A stretch of DNA of 64,000 nucleotides from Egibacteraceae bacterium (GCA_030447925.1 JAUJNX010000001.1:272037-336036), one strand, 5' to 3'. Shown: positions 54,338-62,484, numbered from the stretch's first letter. The notes: generated by a model not told the origin, from the sequence alone. Made by a program: numbers and translations.

Positions 54338-54526
54338 GTGGCCGAGCACCTCGTGTACGGCCGGTCGGACTGGGAGCAGCCCCTGACCCACCAGGGGTCG
54401 GTGGAGGCGGACTCGCCGGAGGCCGCGCGGGCGGCGGCACTGGAGCGCTTCGGCCCCGACTGGGTCGAGCTGACCGTCTTCCCCGCCGACGCCGTGGTCT
54501 GGGTCCTGCGCGAGGAGCGGTCGTGA
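54338..54526 (+). CDS. paaB: PaaB-like small subunit 2
   Basis: A 62-residue protein (EHLVYGRSDWEQPLTHQGSV, SPEAARAAALERFGPDWVEL, TVFPADAVVWVLRE) with the same strand-helix pattern as PaaB-like proteins: VxADSPEAARxxA then a hydrophobic strand. GTG start 3 bp after the first copy. The last codons overlap the paaC start by 4 bp (GTGA). The pair may form a heteromer in place of one PaaB. Confidence 0.65.
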   Translation: MAEHLVYGRSDWEQPLTHQGSVEADSPEAARAAALERFGPDWVELTVFPADAVVWVLREERS

Positions 54527-55290
54527 GCGACGGGGGCGCCCAGCGCGGCCTGGTCAACCTGCTCGTGGTCCTGGCGGACAACAAGTGGTCGCTGGGGCGG
54601 CACCTGTCGGAGTGGGCGGTCGGTGCACCGGTCCTGGAGACCGGGGTGGCGACCGCCGCGATCGCGCAGGGGCACATGGGCCAGGCGCGGGTGCTCTACC
54701 CGCTGCTCGAGGAGCTCGGCTCGACCCTGGGCAGCGCCGACGAGCGCACCCGGCGCTACCAGGTCGCCGCGCTGGACCACCCGTTCCCGACCTGGGCGCA
54801 CGTCGTGGCCGCGCTGCTCGCCGTCGACGGCGCGCTCAACAGCCTGCTGCTGTCCCTGCGCGGCTCGTCCCACGAGCAGCTCGCGCGCCGGGTCGGGCGC
54901 ATGCTGGAGGAGGAGCGCTTCCAGCGCGACTTCGCCGAGGGCCGGGTCCACGAGTTGTCGGCGTTCCCCCCCGGGACCGCTCAGCTGCAGGCGGCTCTCG
55001 ACGCGGTCCTGCCGGAGATGCTGTGCTGGTTCGGGCCAGCGGGCGAGGAGGGCGTCGCGGCCCTGGCCGCCGCCGGGCTGCTGGACGGCGACGGCGACCG
55101 CTGGCGCCAGCGCTACCTGGACCGCGTGGGACCCGTGCTGCTCGAGATCGGCGTGGACCTCCCGGCCCGCCGGGCCGGCTCGACCTGGGAGATCGACGAC
55201 CTGCCATGGGACCGGTGGAACCCCCTCCAGCGCCGCCTCGCGAGCCCGTCGCCTGCCCCTGGTGCGGCGCTGCCGACGTCGAGCGCCTGA
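54523..55290 (+). CDS. paaC: Phenylacetyl-CoA epoxygenase structural subunit PaaC
   Basis: A 255-residue ferritin-like paralogue of PaaA without most metal ligands. NLLVVLADNKWSLGRHLSEW is the typical PaaC start (LADD/NKL-LG-RLSEW), and AAIAQGHMGQARVLYPLL occupies the metal-helix position where the E-x-x-H is not kept. GTG 54523 overlaps the preceding frame. The C-terminal 28 codons are shared with the next frame, the zinc ribbon. Forms the structural scaffold for PaaA. Confidence 0.88.
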   Translation: MSDGGAQRGLVNLLVVLADNKWSLGRHLSEWAVGAPVLETGVATAAIAQGHMGQARVLYPLLEELGSTLGSADERTRRYQVAALDHPFPTWAHVVAALLAVDGALNSLLLSLRGSSHEQLARRVGRMLEEERFQRDFAEGRVHELSAFPPGTAQLQAALDAVLPEMLCWFGPAGEEGVAALAAAGLLDGDGDRWRQRYLDRVGPVLLEIGVDLPARRAGSTWEIDDLPWDRWNPLQRRLASPSPAPGAALPTSSA

Positions 55291-55388
55291 ACGCGTTCGG
55301 CCCGATGCACATGGCCGAGCAATGGTTCTGCCGCTCGTGCCACTCCCCGTTCGAACGCGTCCGCCACCGCGGCGACCCCGACGACTAG
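55206..55388 (+). CDS. Stand-alone zinc ribbon, counterpart of the PaaD C-terminus
   Basis: A 60-residue protein starting at ATG 55206 inside paaC in another frame. CPWCGAADVERLNAFGP … AEQWFCRSCHSPF is a four-Cys zinc-ribbon whose sequence parallels the C-terminal part of classical PaaD (CPxCGS … FG … CxxCxEPF). An 85-bp overlap with paaC suggests translational coupling. Its separation from the DUF59 domain four genes upstream is unusual. Confidence 0.75.
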   Translation: MGPVEPPPAPPREPVACPWCGAADVERLNAFGPMHMAEQWFCRSCHSPFERVRHRGDPDD

Positions 55389-55639
55389 GACCGCGTCGCC
55401 GGCGTTCCGCGGGGCGCGGACGGGCTGCGGCGCATCGCGGCCTCCTCCCACTCCCGGCGGTGGTCCCAGGCGTCGGCGACCGAGCGGAACCTGCGCACCC
55501 CGCGGGGCCCGGCGGCGTCGTGGCCGAACGCTCGGGACGCCTCCGACAGCGCGCAGGCGGCCCGCAACCCCGCGAGCGCCGTGTCGGCCGGCGGGGGCGC
55601 CGGCATGTCGGACACCGACCGGTAGCGCCGCACCGGCAT
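55385..55639 (-). CDS. Small protein paired with nucleotidyltransferase fragment
   Basis: An 84-residue polar protein: RRYRSVSDMPAPPPAD at the N-terminus and RRFRSVADAWDHRREWEE in the middle, so the R-(Y/F)-R-S-V motif occurs twice. Small proteins with such an RSV-x-xMP start often accompany actinobacterial nucleotidyltransferases. ATG 55639 lies 2 bp downstream of the fragment's stop. Function not assigned. Confidence 0.5.
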   Translation of the reverse strand: MPVRRYRSVSDMPAPPPADTALAGLRAACALSEASRAFGHDAAGPRGVRRFRSVADAWDHRREWEEAAMRRSPSAPRGTPATRS

Positions 55640-55641
55640 GG

Positions 55642-55815
55642 TCAGCCCTCCTCCAACCGGAAGGCCCGCCGGAGCCGTGCCGCGTCGTCGGCATCCCGTG
55701 GACGAACGGTGTCGCGCTTCATCGCGTACAGGGTACGCGGCGTCACCACAGCCACCTCGAGTTCGCCGATGCGCACCCGCTCCACCTCGAGGTCGGCGAA
55801 GGCGAACGCCTCTGC
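55642..55815 (-). pseudogene. C-terminal fragment of a DUF6036/AbiEii-type nucleotidyltransferase
   Basis: About 58 codons: FAFADLEVERVRIGELEVAV, then TPRTLYAMKRDTVRPRDADD and LRRAFRLEEG. The LYxMKRDTVRP motif is typical of the C-terminal part of these proteins. The nucleotidyltransferase core with GSxAxxxR and DxD motifs is missing because the aarF promoter region lies immediately upstream. Truncated remnant of a toxin-like module. Confidence 0.6.
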
Positions 55816-55938
55816 GGCCGGCGGTGAGCGCGCCTCGCGGGCGGGCGAGCACCGCAAGGTGGCGGGGGCGCGCGCCACGCCCGCGTGGGTGGGGTGGGCC
55901 CGCGGCGGTCGGGTGCGAACGCCAGTACAACGGCGTCC

Positions 55939-57294
55939 ATGAGTGACCTGGGTGGGCGGCTGCGGCGGACGGCGAAGCTGGCTCGGCTGGGGGCCACCGC
56001 CGGGTGGGGCGTGCTGGCGGCGCGCCGGGGGGACGGCGCGACCAGCCTCCAGCGCCACGCCGAGGTCGCCGAGGCGATGCTCACGACCCTCGGCGGCATG
56101 AAGGGCGCCGCGATGAAGGTCGGCCAGATGCTGTCCTTCGTCGACCTGGACGCCGACCCCGAGACCTCCGCGGCGTACCGCAGCCGCCTGGAGGCGCTGC
56201 AGGACGCCGCCCCGCCGTCGGACCCGGGGCTGATCGCCGCCGTCGTCGAGGAGCAGTACGGCGCCCCCGCCGACCGCGTCTTCGCCCGCTGGGACCCCGA
56301 GCCGTTCGCCGTCGCCTCGATCGGCCAGGTCCACCGCGCGCGGCTGCACGCCGGCGAGGAGGTCGTGGTCAAGGTCCAGCACCCGGGCATCGCCGAGGCC
56401 GTCGAGGCCGACCTCGGCAACCTGGACCGGCTGGCGGGCCTCGCGCGCATCGCCAACCCGCGCCTGCGCCCCGGCCCCCTGGTCGCCGAGGTCCGCGAGC
56501 GCATCTCCGCGGAGCTGGACTACCAGCAGGAGGCCCAGTTCCAGCAGGCCTTCGTCGACCGCTACGCCGGCCACCCGAACGTGGTCGTGCCGCGGGTGTT
56601 CCACGACCTCTGCCGCCCGCGCGTCCTGGTCACCGGGTACGCGGCGGGCCGGCGCTTCGGGGAGATGCTGGCCACGGCCTCCCGGGCCGACCGCGACCGC
56701 TACGGCGAGATCGTGTTCCGCTTCGTCTTCGGGTCGCTGTACCGGTTCCGCGTCTTCAACGCCGACCCGCACCCGGGCAACTTCCTGTTCCCCGGCGACG
56801 GCACCGTGGTGTTCCTGGACTACGGCTGCACCAAGACGTTCCCGTCGGAGGCGCGGGCGCGCCTGCGCGCGGTCCACCGGGCCGTGACCGCCGAGGACCC
56901 CGCCGGGCTGGAGCCGGCGCTGCGCGGCGCCGGCATCCTGCCCGAGGGCGCCGACGTCGACATCGCCACCGTCCTGCGCTGGTTCCGCCTCGCCCACGAG
57001 CCGATGAACGCCGACGCCCCCGCCACCTACACCCCCGACTACGCCCGCCGCCTGGCCGCCGCCACCACCGACCCGCGGTCGGAGTACCAGGAGGCGCTGG
57101 CCCGCCTGGCGATGCCGGCGGACTACCTGCTGCTCAACCGCATCACCTTCGGCGTGAACAGCCTCCTCGCGCGCATGGAGCCGACCGCCAACTGGCACGC
57201 GATCATGCGCGAGCTGCGCGAGTCCGGCCCCCCCGAGACCCCCCTCGGCGAGGAGGAAGCCCGCTGGCTGACCGCCTCCCCCCACGCCGCCTGA
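55939..57294 (+). CDS. ABC1/AarF (UbiB-like) atypical kinase
   Basis: A 451-residue soluble kinase-like ATPase. KVGQMLSF is the KxGQ motif that occludes the active site, VVVKVQHPGI the nucleotide-binding Lys, ELDYQQEAQF the ExD motif, NADPHPGNFLF the catalytic loop, and VFLDYGCTK the metal-binding DFG-equivalent (DYG). UbiB homologues help lipid-soluble quinone synthesis or lipid handling. ATG 55939. Transcribed alone; convergent remnant follows. Confidence 0.93.
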   Translation: MSDLGGRLRRTAKLARLGATAGWGVLAARRGDGATSLQRHAEVAEAMLTTLGGMKGAAMKVGQMLSFVDLDADPETSAAYRSRLEALQDAAPPSDPGLIAAVVEEQYGAPADRVFARWDPEPFAVASIGQVHRARLHAGEEVVVKVQHPGIAEAVEADLGNLDRLAGLARIANPRLRPGPLVAEVRERISAELDYQQEAQFQQAFVDRYAGHPNVVVPRVFHDLCRPRVLVTGYAAGRRFGEMLATASRADRDRYGEIVFRFVFGSLYRFRVFNADPHPGNFLFPGDGTVVFLDYGCTKTFPSEARARLRAVHRAVTAEDPAGLEPALRGAGILPEGADVDIATVLRWFRLAHEPMNADAPATYTPDYARRLAAATTDPRSEYQEALARLAMPADYLLLNRITFGVNSLLARMEPTANWHAIMRELRESGPPETPLGEEEARWLTASPHAA

Positions 57295-57301
57295 CCGCTC
57301 C

Positions 57302-57736
57302 TCACGATCCCAGCGGGGTCGTCGCCAGCCGCTCGGGAGTTCCCGTACCGCCGGGACGGCGGCGTCGAGGCGGAGCGCCAGCGCCCGCAGCCGCAGGACA
57401 TCGAGCGCGGCCTGCGTCCGCACGGCGATCTCCAGCGCCTCGCCGGCGAGGGCGGCGGCCTGCTCCGGCTCGTGCCGGACGGCGTGGACCCGGGCCAGGC
57501 TGATGTCGATCACCGCCAGTCGGCGGGGCCGCTCGGATGGAACCAGGTCGCGCTGTCGCTGCAGCAGCCGACGCGAGGCGCGCACGCAGTTGACTGAGTC
57601 GCCCGCGCGCGGCGGCCGCGGCCGCGCGCATCTCCTGGGGGCGCCGGCCCGGGCCCAGGACCCACAGCGCGCCATGCGCGTGCGCTGCCGCCTCGTCCAA
57701 CTCCTCCAGAAGTCGTCGGAGCGCCGCCCTGTCCAC
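57302..57736 (-). pseudogene. Remnant of a TPR-containing regulator-like gene
   Basis: On the minus strand two frames carry protein-like pieces: one reads MDRAALRRLLEELDEAAAHA, and another from about 57540 down reads LAVIDISLARVHAVRHEPEQ, then AAALAGEALEIAVRTQAALDV and LRLRALALRLDAAVPAVREL, a helical repeat like the C-terminus of actinobacterial XRE/TPR regulators. They would need to be joined by a frameshift, and the DNA-binding part is missing. A broken gene. Confidence 0.5.
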
Positions 57737-57786
57737 GTGCGCCTCCTCGTCCGGGTGAGTGGCAGCCTAGAGCGACAATCCGGCTC

Positions 57787-58644
57787 ATGGACCATCACGA
57801 CGCGCGACCGCACCGGGTGGGGTTGGCGGCGCTCCACCACGACCCCGCGGGGTCGTGGGCGCCACGGCTGGAGCGGCACCTGCTCGCCCTCGGCTCGCTG
57901 TTCACCGGGATGACGGTCCTCCGATCGGCCGCCACCGACGACCGCCTGCTGCGCGCGCACGGGGTCAGGACCGAGGTCGACCCGCCGGTCGCCGGGCCGG
58001 CGCGCATCGGCCACCTGCGCGTCGCGGTGCTCGGGGCCGCGCTGGCGCAGGGAGCGCGGCCGCTGCTGTTCTGCGACCTCGACCGGCTGCTGGTCTGGAT
58101 CCGCGACCGGCCGGGGGAGCTGGCCTCCGCGGTCGCCGAGGTCGGGCGAGCGGACTGCACCGTCTTCGGTCGCACGCCGCCCGCGTTCGCGTCCCATCCC
58201 CGGGTCCAGCGGGACACCGAGGGGCTCGTGAACGAGGTCTACGGCATCGCGACGGGTACCGGATGGGACATCACGGCGGCCGCCCGGGGCCTCAGCGCTC
58301 GGGCTGCGCGCCTGCTCGCCGCCTCCGAGACCGGCCGGTACGGCGTCGGGACCGATGCCGCCTGGCCGCTGCGGGTGCGGTCGGAGTCGGGGCTGACGCT
58401 GGCCTACCGCGAGGTGGAGGGACTGCGCTTCGAGTCCGCGGACGGCGCCGGCGACGAGGTGGAGCGGGCAGGCGGTGTCGCCGCATGGATGCGGGCGCGT
58501 GACGAGGACGCCGATGGCTGGGCCCAGCGCGTCGCCTTCGCGCGCCAGACCGTGACGGCCATCCGCGATCTCGCCCCCCTCGGGGGTCCGCCTGGCGGCC
58601 TCAGTCCGCCGGCGCCGACAGGTAGCGCAGGCAGAGGCGGGTGA
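57787..58644 (+). CDS. Hypothetical protein with a DxD-like motif
   Basis: A 285-residue soluble protein. HRVGLAALHHDPAGSW, then ARIGHLRVAVLGAALAQG, PLLFCDLDRLLVWIRDRPGE and VFGRTPPAFASHPRVQRDTE are its clearest stretches. FCDLDRLL looks like the acidic DxD motif of GT-A glycosyltransferases or a HAD-like Asp pair, but other motifs do not follow. ATG 57787. The 3' end overlaps the convergent TetR gene by 44 bp. Function not assigned. Confidence 0.6.
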   Translation: MDHHDARPHRVGLAALHHDPAGSWAPRLERHLLALGSLFTGMTVLRSAATDDRLLRAHGVRTEVDPPVAGPARIGHLRVAVLGAALAQGARPLLFCDLDRLLVWIRDRPGELASAVAEVGRADCTVFGRTPPAFASHPRVQRDTEGLVNEVYGIATGTGWDITAAARGLSARAARLLAASETGRYGVGTDAAWPLRVRSESGLTLAYREVEGLRFESADGAGDEVERAGGVAAWMRARDEDADGWAQRVAFARQTVTAIRDLAPLGGPPGGLSPPAPTGSAGRGG

Positions 58645-59233
58645 GCTCGGTGGCGCAGGTGTCGGGGGTGCGGTCCGGCGGTGGGGCGAGGACCACGCGG
58701 TGGACGAGCTCCTCCACCGCGCGGACCGTGATGAGCGCCGCAAGGTCGGGGTCGGGGCCGCCCGCCCCGAGGCGGCGGAGGTGGGCGGCCAGCTCGGCGG
58801 CCATCGCGTCCTCCAGGCGGGCGAGGACCGCCCGGAGCTCCGGCGTTCGCGGGGCCTCGTCCCACAGCAGGCGGTGCAGGGACGGGTCCTGCCGGTTGAG
58901 CGCGACGGTCGCGTCGACCAGGGTCCGGACGAGGTCCGCCAGCGGCGGGGCCTCGGCGCGCAGGCGCGCGGCGATCTCGCCCAGCCCGTCCACGGCCTGG
59001 TGCAGGTGCTCCTCCGCCAGCGCGACGAGCAGGGCGTCCTTGTTCGGGAAGTACTGGTAGAGCGTGCCGATCGACACGCCCGCGCGCGCGGCGATGTGGT
59101 TCGTGGTGGCCCCCGCGTACCCGGCCTCGCTGAAGACCTGAGCAGCCGCCTCCAGCACGAAGCCCACGGTGGCGCGGCTGCGACGCTGCAACGGCCGCCT
59201 GCGCGCCGCCAGGGCCGTCGCTTGGCGTGCCAC
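58601..59233 (-). CDS. TetR-family transcriptional regulator
   Basis: A 210-residue regulator. FVLEAAAQVFSEAGYAGATTNHIAARAGVSIGTLYQYFPNKDAL is the DNA-binding domain in the TetR pattern (given here as adjoining pieces VFSEAGYAGATT and GVSIGTLYQYFPNK). The C-terminal ligand domain is helical. GTG 59233 has GAGGGG upstream and is chosen over longer frames. Divergent from an SRPBCC gene, with an inverted repeat between them. Confidence 0.92.
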   Translation of the reverse strand: MARQATALAARRRPLQRRSRATVGFVLEAAAQVFSEAGYAGATTNHIAARAGVSIGTLYQYFPNKDALLVALAEEHLHQAVDGLGEIAARLRAEAPPLADLVRTLVDATVALNRQDPSLHRLLWDEAPRTPELRAVLARLEDAMAAELAAHLRRLGAGGPDPDLAALITVRAVEELVHRVVLAPPPDRTPDTCATELTRLCLRYLSAPAD

Positions 59234-59262
59234 GGCATCCCCTCGAACGCGAGTAGCTGAAC

Positions 59263-59277
59263 CTGAGCGATGCTCAG
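59263..59277. promoter_or_regulatory. Candidate TetR operator
   Basis: CTGAGC-GAT-GCTCAG, a 6-bp perfect inverted repeat with a 3-base spacer, in the 84-bp divergent region between the TetR gene and the SRPBCC gene. Size and place fit autoregulation. Confidence 0.5.
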
Positions 59278-59317
59278 ATGATAGGGCTCGCAAGCACCAC
59301 CGAACGAGGAGGACGGC

Positions 59318-59797
59318 GTGGCGGACCTGCGGATCACCACGGTGCTGGCGGCTCCCGCGGACCGCGTCTGGTGCGCCGCGCAGCAGCCGGCCACCCTGGC
59401 CCACGTCGCCAGGGGGCTGCTCACCTTCCCCGACCTAGAGGGCCGCCAGGACCCGTGGCGCGAGGGCGAGACCGTGACGACGCGGATGCGGCTGTTCGGG
59501 CTGGTGCCCCTCTGGTGGCACCGCCTGACCGTGGAGCGGGTGGACCACGAGGCCCGCGAGCTGCGCAGCGACGAGTCCGGCGGCCTCGTGCGCAGCTGGC
59601 GCCACCGGATCGCCGTCGAGGCGCTCACCGGCATCACCGCTCGCTACACCGACGAGCTCTGGATCGACGCGGGCCCGCTGACCGGCCCCGTCCAGGCCTT
59701 CGCCTGGCTCCTCTATCACCACCGCCAGCGCCGCTGGCGCGCCTGGGCACGCCTCCCGTGGCCAGTCGGGACCGCTCAGCCGGCGGCCGGGGCGTAG
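59318..59797 (+). CDS. SRPBCC-family protein
   Basis: A 159-residue Bet v1/START-like protein: TTVLAAPADRVWCAAQQPATL as strand 1 and helix 1, GRQDPWREGETVTTRMRLFG, HRLTVERVDHEARELRSDE, and YHHRQRRWRAWARLP at the C-terminal helix. It probably binds a hydrophobic ligand. GTG start with GAGGAGG ahead. Controlled, by position, by the divergent TetR. Its 3' end overlaps the convergent methyltransferase by 22 bp. Confidence 0.75.
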   Translation: MADLRITTVLAAPADRVWCAAQQPATLAHVARGLLTFPDLEGRQDPWREGETVTTRMRLFGLVPLWWHRLTVERVDHEARELRSDESGGLVRSWRHRIAVEALTGITARYTDELWIDAGPLTGPVQAFAWLLYHHRQRRWRAWARLPWPVGTAQPAAGA

Positions 59798-60282
59798 GGC
59801 CGCAGGCGGGGGAGCCACTTGCGGACGTGGCGGCGGTAGTGCAGGTACGGGGCGCCGAAGGCGGCGGTCAGCTGGCGCTCCTCCCAGCGCGCGGTCGACG
59901 CGAGGTACACCAGCGTGAGCACCGGCAGGAGGGCGGGCAGCGCGGCGTCCAGGGCCAGGGCCTCCGCGCTGCTGAGCAGCACCATCGCGATCGCCTGCGG
60001 GTTGCGGACGTGGCGGTACGGCCCGGCGACGACGAGGGCCCGCGTGGGGTCCAGCGGCAGCGGCGTCCCGCGACCCCTGACCACCAGCAGGTAGCCCGCG
60101 CCGAGGGCCAGCGCCAGCCCCGCGGCCGCCAGTACGCCCGCCGCCAGGAGGAACGGCGCGGGCCGCAGCGCCACCACGAGCCGCCCGCGCTCGGCGACGA
60201 GCAGCGCGGCCGGCAGGGCCACCAGCCACCCCGCCCCGATCATGGCCAGGTAGGCCAGCGCCCGCGCCCAGACCGGTGGCAC
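59776..60282 (-). CDS. Isoprenylcysteine/phospholipid methyltransferase-like membrane protein
   Basis: A 168-residue protein with four or five hydrophobic segments. GPYRHVRNPQAIAMVL and EERQLTAAFGAPYLHYRRHV are the SAM-binding C-terminal motifs of ICMT/PEMT-type integral membrane methyltransferases (GPY-x-x-xRNP … EE-x-x-L-x-x-x-FG-x-x-Y-x-x-Y). Target may be a lipid or thiol. It lies 8 bp after the DUF2071 gene. Confidence 0.85.
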   Translation of the reverse strand: MPPVWARALAYLAMIGAGWLVALPAALLVAERGRLVVALRPAPFLLAAGVLAAAGLALALGAGYLLVVRGRGTPLPLDPTRALVVAGPYRHVRNPQAIAMVLLSSAEALALDAALPALLPVLTLVYLASTARWEERQLTAAFGAPYLHYRRHVRKWLPRLRPYAPAAG

Positions 60283-60290
60283 GGCGTCCC

Positions 60291-61019
60291 TCAGACCGTG
60301 GCGCCTGCGCGCACGGGGCGGCCGATCCGCACGTCCACCCCAGGGGAGTGGTGCGCCAGGGGCTCACCCGTCGCCGGGGGCAGCCCGGCCGCCCGCAGCA
60401 GGACGTCGTCGGCCTCCACGACCTCGGCCCGCTCCAGGGGCCAGGGCGCGTGCCAGGCGTGGGCGACGCGCATGGGCCGGCCCGCGCTGAACAGCAGCCA
60501 GCGGGCGGTGAGGAAGTGGTCCCGGGCGTCCAGCTCCGTTGCCGCGTAGGGAGTGCCCACGCGCACGGTCACGCGGCTCTCCGGCAGCGGACGCCCCGGC
60601 CAGCGCCGGCGGCAGCGGTAGCGCAGGGTCGAGCCCCGGCGCTCCAGGCTCATGGCGGACCAGAAGTAGGGGAGCTGGTAGGTCGCCCGCGCGACGACCA
60701 CGGCCCCCGCGCGCTCGGCGTCCAGGGAGAAGAACCAGATCCCCGACCGGCCCGCCGCGTCGGTGACGTAGGTCCGCACGTTGGTCTCGCAGAACCGCGA
60801 CAGCCACGGCACCGAGGCGGTCCCCGGCAGGGCGACGCGCATGAAGAAGGGCACCAGCCCCACCCAGGCGTCGCCGTCGAACGTCTCGACGCGCAGCCCC
60901 GGCGGGAGCAGCCGCTGCACCGCCTCGGGCGCGAACCGCCAGTGCAGGAAGGTCAGCGTCTCCCAGCGGTGCAGCATCACCGGGCGGTCGATCAGGTGGG
61001 GTGAGGAAGCGACATCCAT
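60291..61019 (-). CDS. DUF2071 (YqjF-like) protein
   Basis: A 242-residue cytosolic protein of the DUF2071/YqjF family: LTFLHWRFAPEAVQRLLPPG near the start, DAWVGLVPFFMR, and NVRTYVTDAAGRSGIWFFSL, the characteristic sequence. Fold resembles acetoacetate decarboxylase; function is not established. ATG 61019 chosen at the usual family start. Operon with the methyltransferase. Confidence 0.85.
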   Translation of the reverse strand: MDVASSPHLIDRPVMLHRWETLTFLHWRFAPEAVQRLLPPGLRVETFDGDAWVGLVPFFMRVALPGTASVPWLSRFCETNVRTYVTDAAGRSGIWFFSLDAERAGAVVVARATYQLPYFWSAMSLERRGSTLRYRCRRRWPGRPLPESRVTVRVGTPYAATELDARDHFLTARWLLFSAGRPMRVAHAWHAPWPLERAEVVEADDVLLRAAGLPPATGEPLAHHSPGVDVRIGRPVRAGATV

Positions 61020-61231
61020 GGCGGTGGCCCCGGGTCCTGGGCGAGCTGCGGACGACGTGGGCGCGGCACCCGCGCGCGCCCTCGCCGGCCCGCCCACCCG
61101 GCAGGACACTAGGAGCCCGGCCGCCCGGCCGCCACCCGCTCCGCCCGCGTTACGGTGGAAGCTGCAGGCGACCGGCTCGGCGGCGGCGCCCACCACGGCC
61201 CCTGGCCACGCCGTCATGCTATGGTCACCAT

Positions 61232-61510
61232 ATGGCGCGTCAGACGCTGGTCCAGCTCACCGACCCCCTCGTGGAGCGGCTCGACCGCCGTGCGGCTCGC
61301 GAGGGGGTGTCGCGGTCGCAGGTGATCCGCGACGCGGTGGAGGCGTACCTGCGCGACGACCAGGATGCCGAGATCGCCCGGCGGTACCGGGCGGGGTACC
61401 GGCGCGTCCCCGCCGGCACCCCGGACGAGTGGGGCGACGCCGAGGCGTTCCACTCGGGCCTCGCGCGCGCCCGGGAGCAGGAGCGCAGGCCAGAGGACGG
61501 CGGGTGGTGA
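61232..61510 (+). CDS. Ribbon-helix-helix antitoxin
   Basis: A 92-residue protein whose N-terminal 45 residues form a ribbon-helix-helix: RQTLVQLTDPLVERLDRRAA and GVSRSQVIRDAVEAYLRD. The C-terminal segment (AEIARRYRAGYRRVPAGTPD) would wrap the toxin. ATG 61232; the TGA overlaps the toxin GTG (GTGA), the usual coupling. Represses its own promoter in the family. Confidence 0.85.
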   Translation: MARQTLVQLTDPLVERLDRRAAREGVSRSQVIRDAVEAYLRDDQDAEIARRYRAGYRRVPAGTPDEWGDAEAFHSGLARAREQERRPEDGGW

Positions 61511-61836
61511 GCAGCTCGCGACGTCTGGCCCGGGGCCAGATGTGGTGGGTCGAGCTGCCGGAGATCGGCCGGCGCCCCGCGGTGGTCCTCACGCGCGGGG
61601 AAGCGCTCGGGGTCCTTCCGCGGGTGCTGGTCGCCACCGCCACGACCTCCGTCCGCGACCTGCCGACCGAGGTGCACCTGTCACGTGCGGAGGACGGGGC
61701 GCCCCGCGACTGCGTGCTCAACCTGGACCTGCCCGAGCAGGCCTACCGCTCCCAGTTGGTCGACTACATCACCACCCTGTCCGACGCGCGCATGGCCCAG
61801 GTGTGCCGCGCGCTCGCGATCGCCGTCGACTGCTGA
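61507..61836 (+). CDS. mazF: PemK/MazF-family mRNA interferase toxin
   Basis: A 109-residue endoribonuclease. RGQMWWVELPEIGRRPAVVL is the family N-terminus (RG-x-W-x-V … RP-x-VV), VATATTSVRDLPTEV the conserved TS region with the catalytic Thr/Ser, and CVLNLDLPEQAYRSQL fits the middle strand. Complete in length and with its antitoxin intact, unlike other toxin remains in the window. Confidence 0.9.
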   Translation: MSSSRRLARGQMWWVELPEIGRRPAVVLTRGEALGVLPRVLVATATTSVRDLPTEVHLSRAEDGAPRDCVLNLDLPEQAYRSQLVDYITTLSDARMAQVCRALAIAVDC

Positions 61837-61851
61837 TCAGCCCGGAGGGCG

Positions 61852-62484
61852 TCAGCGGCCGGAGCCCGCACGCGCAGCGGGCGCACCGACCTGGGGTGCG
61901 GGCGCCGCGGAGAGGTAGGCGAGGAGGGCGCGGGTGGTGGTGGCGCGGTAGCGGTCGTAGGTGGCGTCGCGGTCGGCCTCGGTGAGCCACTGGACGAACA
62001 GGCCGTCGATGATGGCGCGCACGACGCGCGCGGCCTCGTCGAGGTCGGGGACCGCGAAGGACCGCGCGACGTCGGCGTACAGCGCGTTGACGATCTCGTC
62101 GAAGGTCGTGCTGACCTGCTGGAACGCGTCGAGGCGTGCGGCGTAGTCGACGAGGTCGAGGTAGGCGACGTAGTAGCGGCGGTTCGCCTCGGGGTCGACG
62201 AAGATCGCGTCGACCATCGCCACCACCTGCTCCTGCGGCGTGGCGGCGGCCGCCAGCCCGCCCTGGATGCGCTCGGCGACGCGGGACAGCACCCACCGCA
62301 TCGTCGACAGGATCAGGTTCTCCTTGGTCTTGAAGTAGTACGACGGCACGCCCTTGCTGACCCCGGCCGCGTCGGCGACGTCCTGCAGCGAGATGCCGTG
62401 GACGCCCTTGTCACCGATCACCCGGTAGGCGCTGCGGATCAGCTCCACCTCGCGCGGGGACAGGTCGTGGTCCAGCGTGACCAT
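61852..62484 (-). CDS. TetR-family transcriptional regulator (CoA-metabolism type)
   Basis: A 210-residue regulator. IRSAYRVIGDKGVHGISLQD and VADAAGVSKGVPSYYFKTKE are the helix-turn-helix; the ligand domain has the BetI/FadR-like helical pattern (VVAMVDAIFVDPEANRRY). ATG 62484 overlaps the hydratase TGA (TGATG), so it is the last gene of the aldehyde dehydrogenase/crotonase operon and probably autoregulates it. A possible regulator of the paa operator at 52.88 kb. Confidence 0.92.
   Translation of the reverse strand: MVTLDHDLSPREVELIRSAYRVIGDKGVHGISLQDVADAAGVSKGVPSYYFKTKENLILSTMRWVLSRVAERIQGGLAAAATPQEQVVAMVDAIFVDPEANRRYYVAYLDLVDYAARLDAFQQVSTTFDEIVNALYADVARSFAVPDLDEAARVVRAIIDGLFVQWLTEADRDATYDRYRATTTRALLAYLSAAPAPQVGAPAARAGSGR

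Noticed and set aside
55642-59637. A very long minus-strand open frame
   Set aside because: It runs opposite aarF and through several genes; only its last 58 codons look like a real protein tail and these are reported as a pseudogene.
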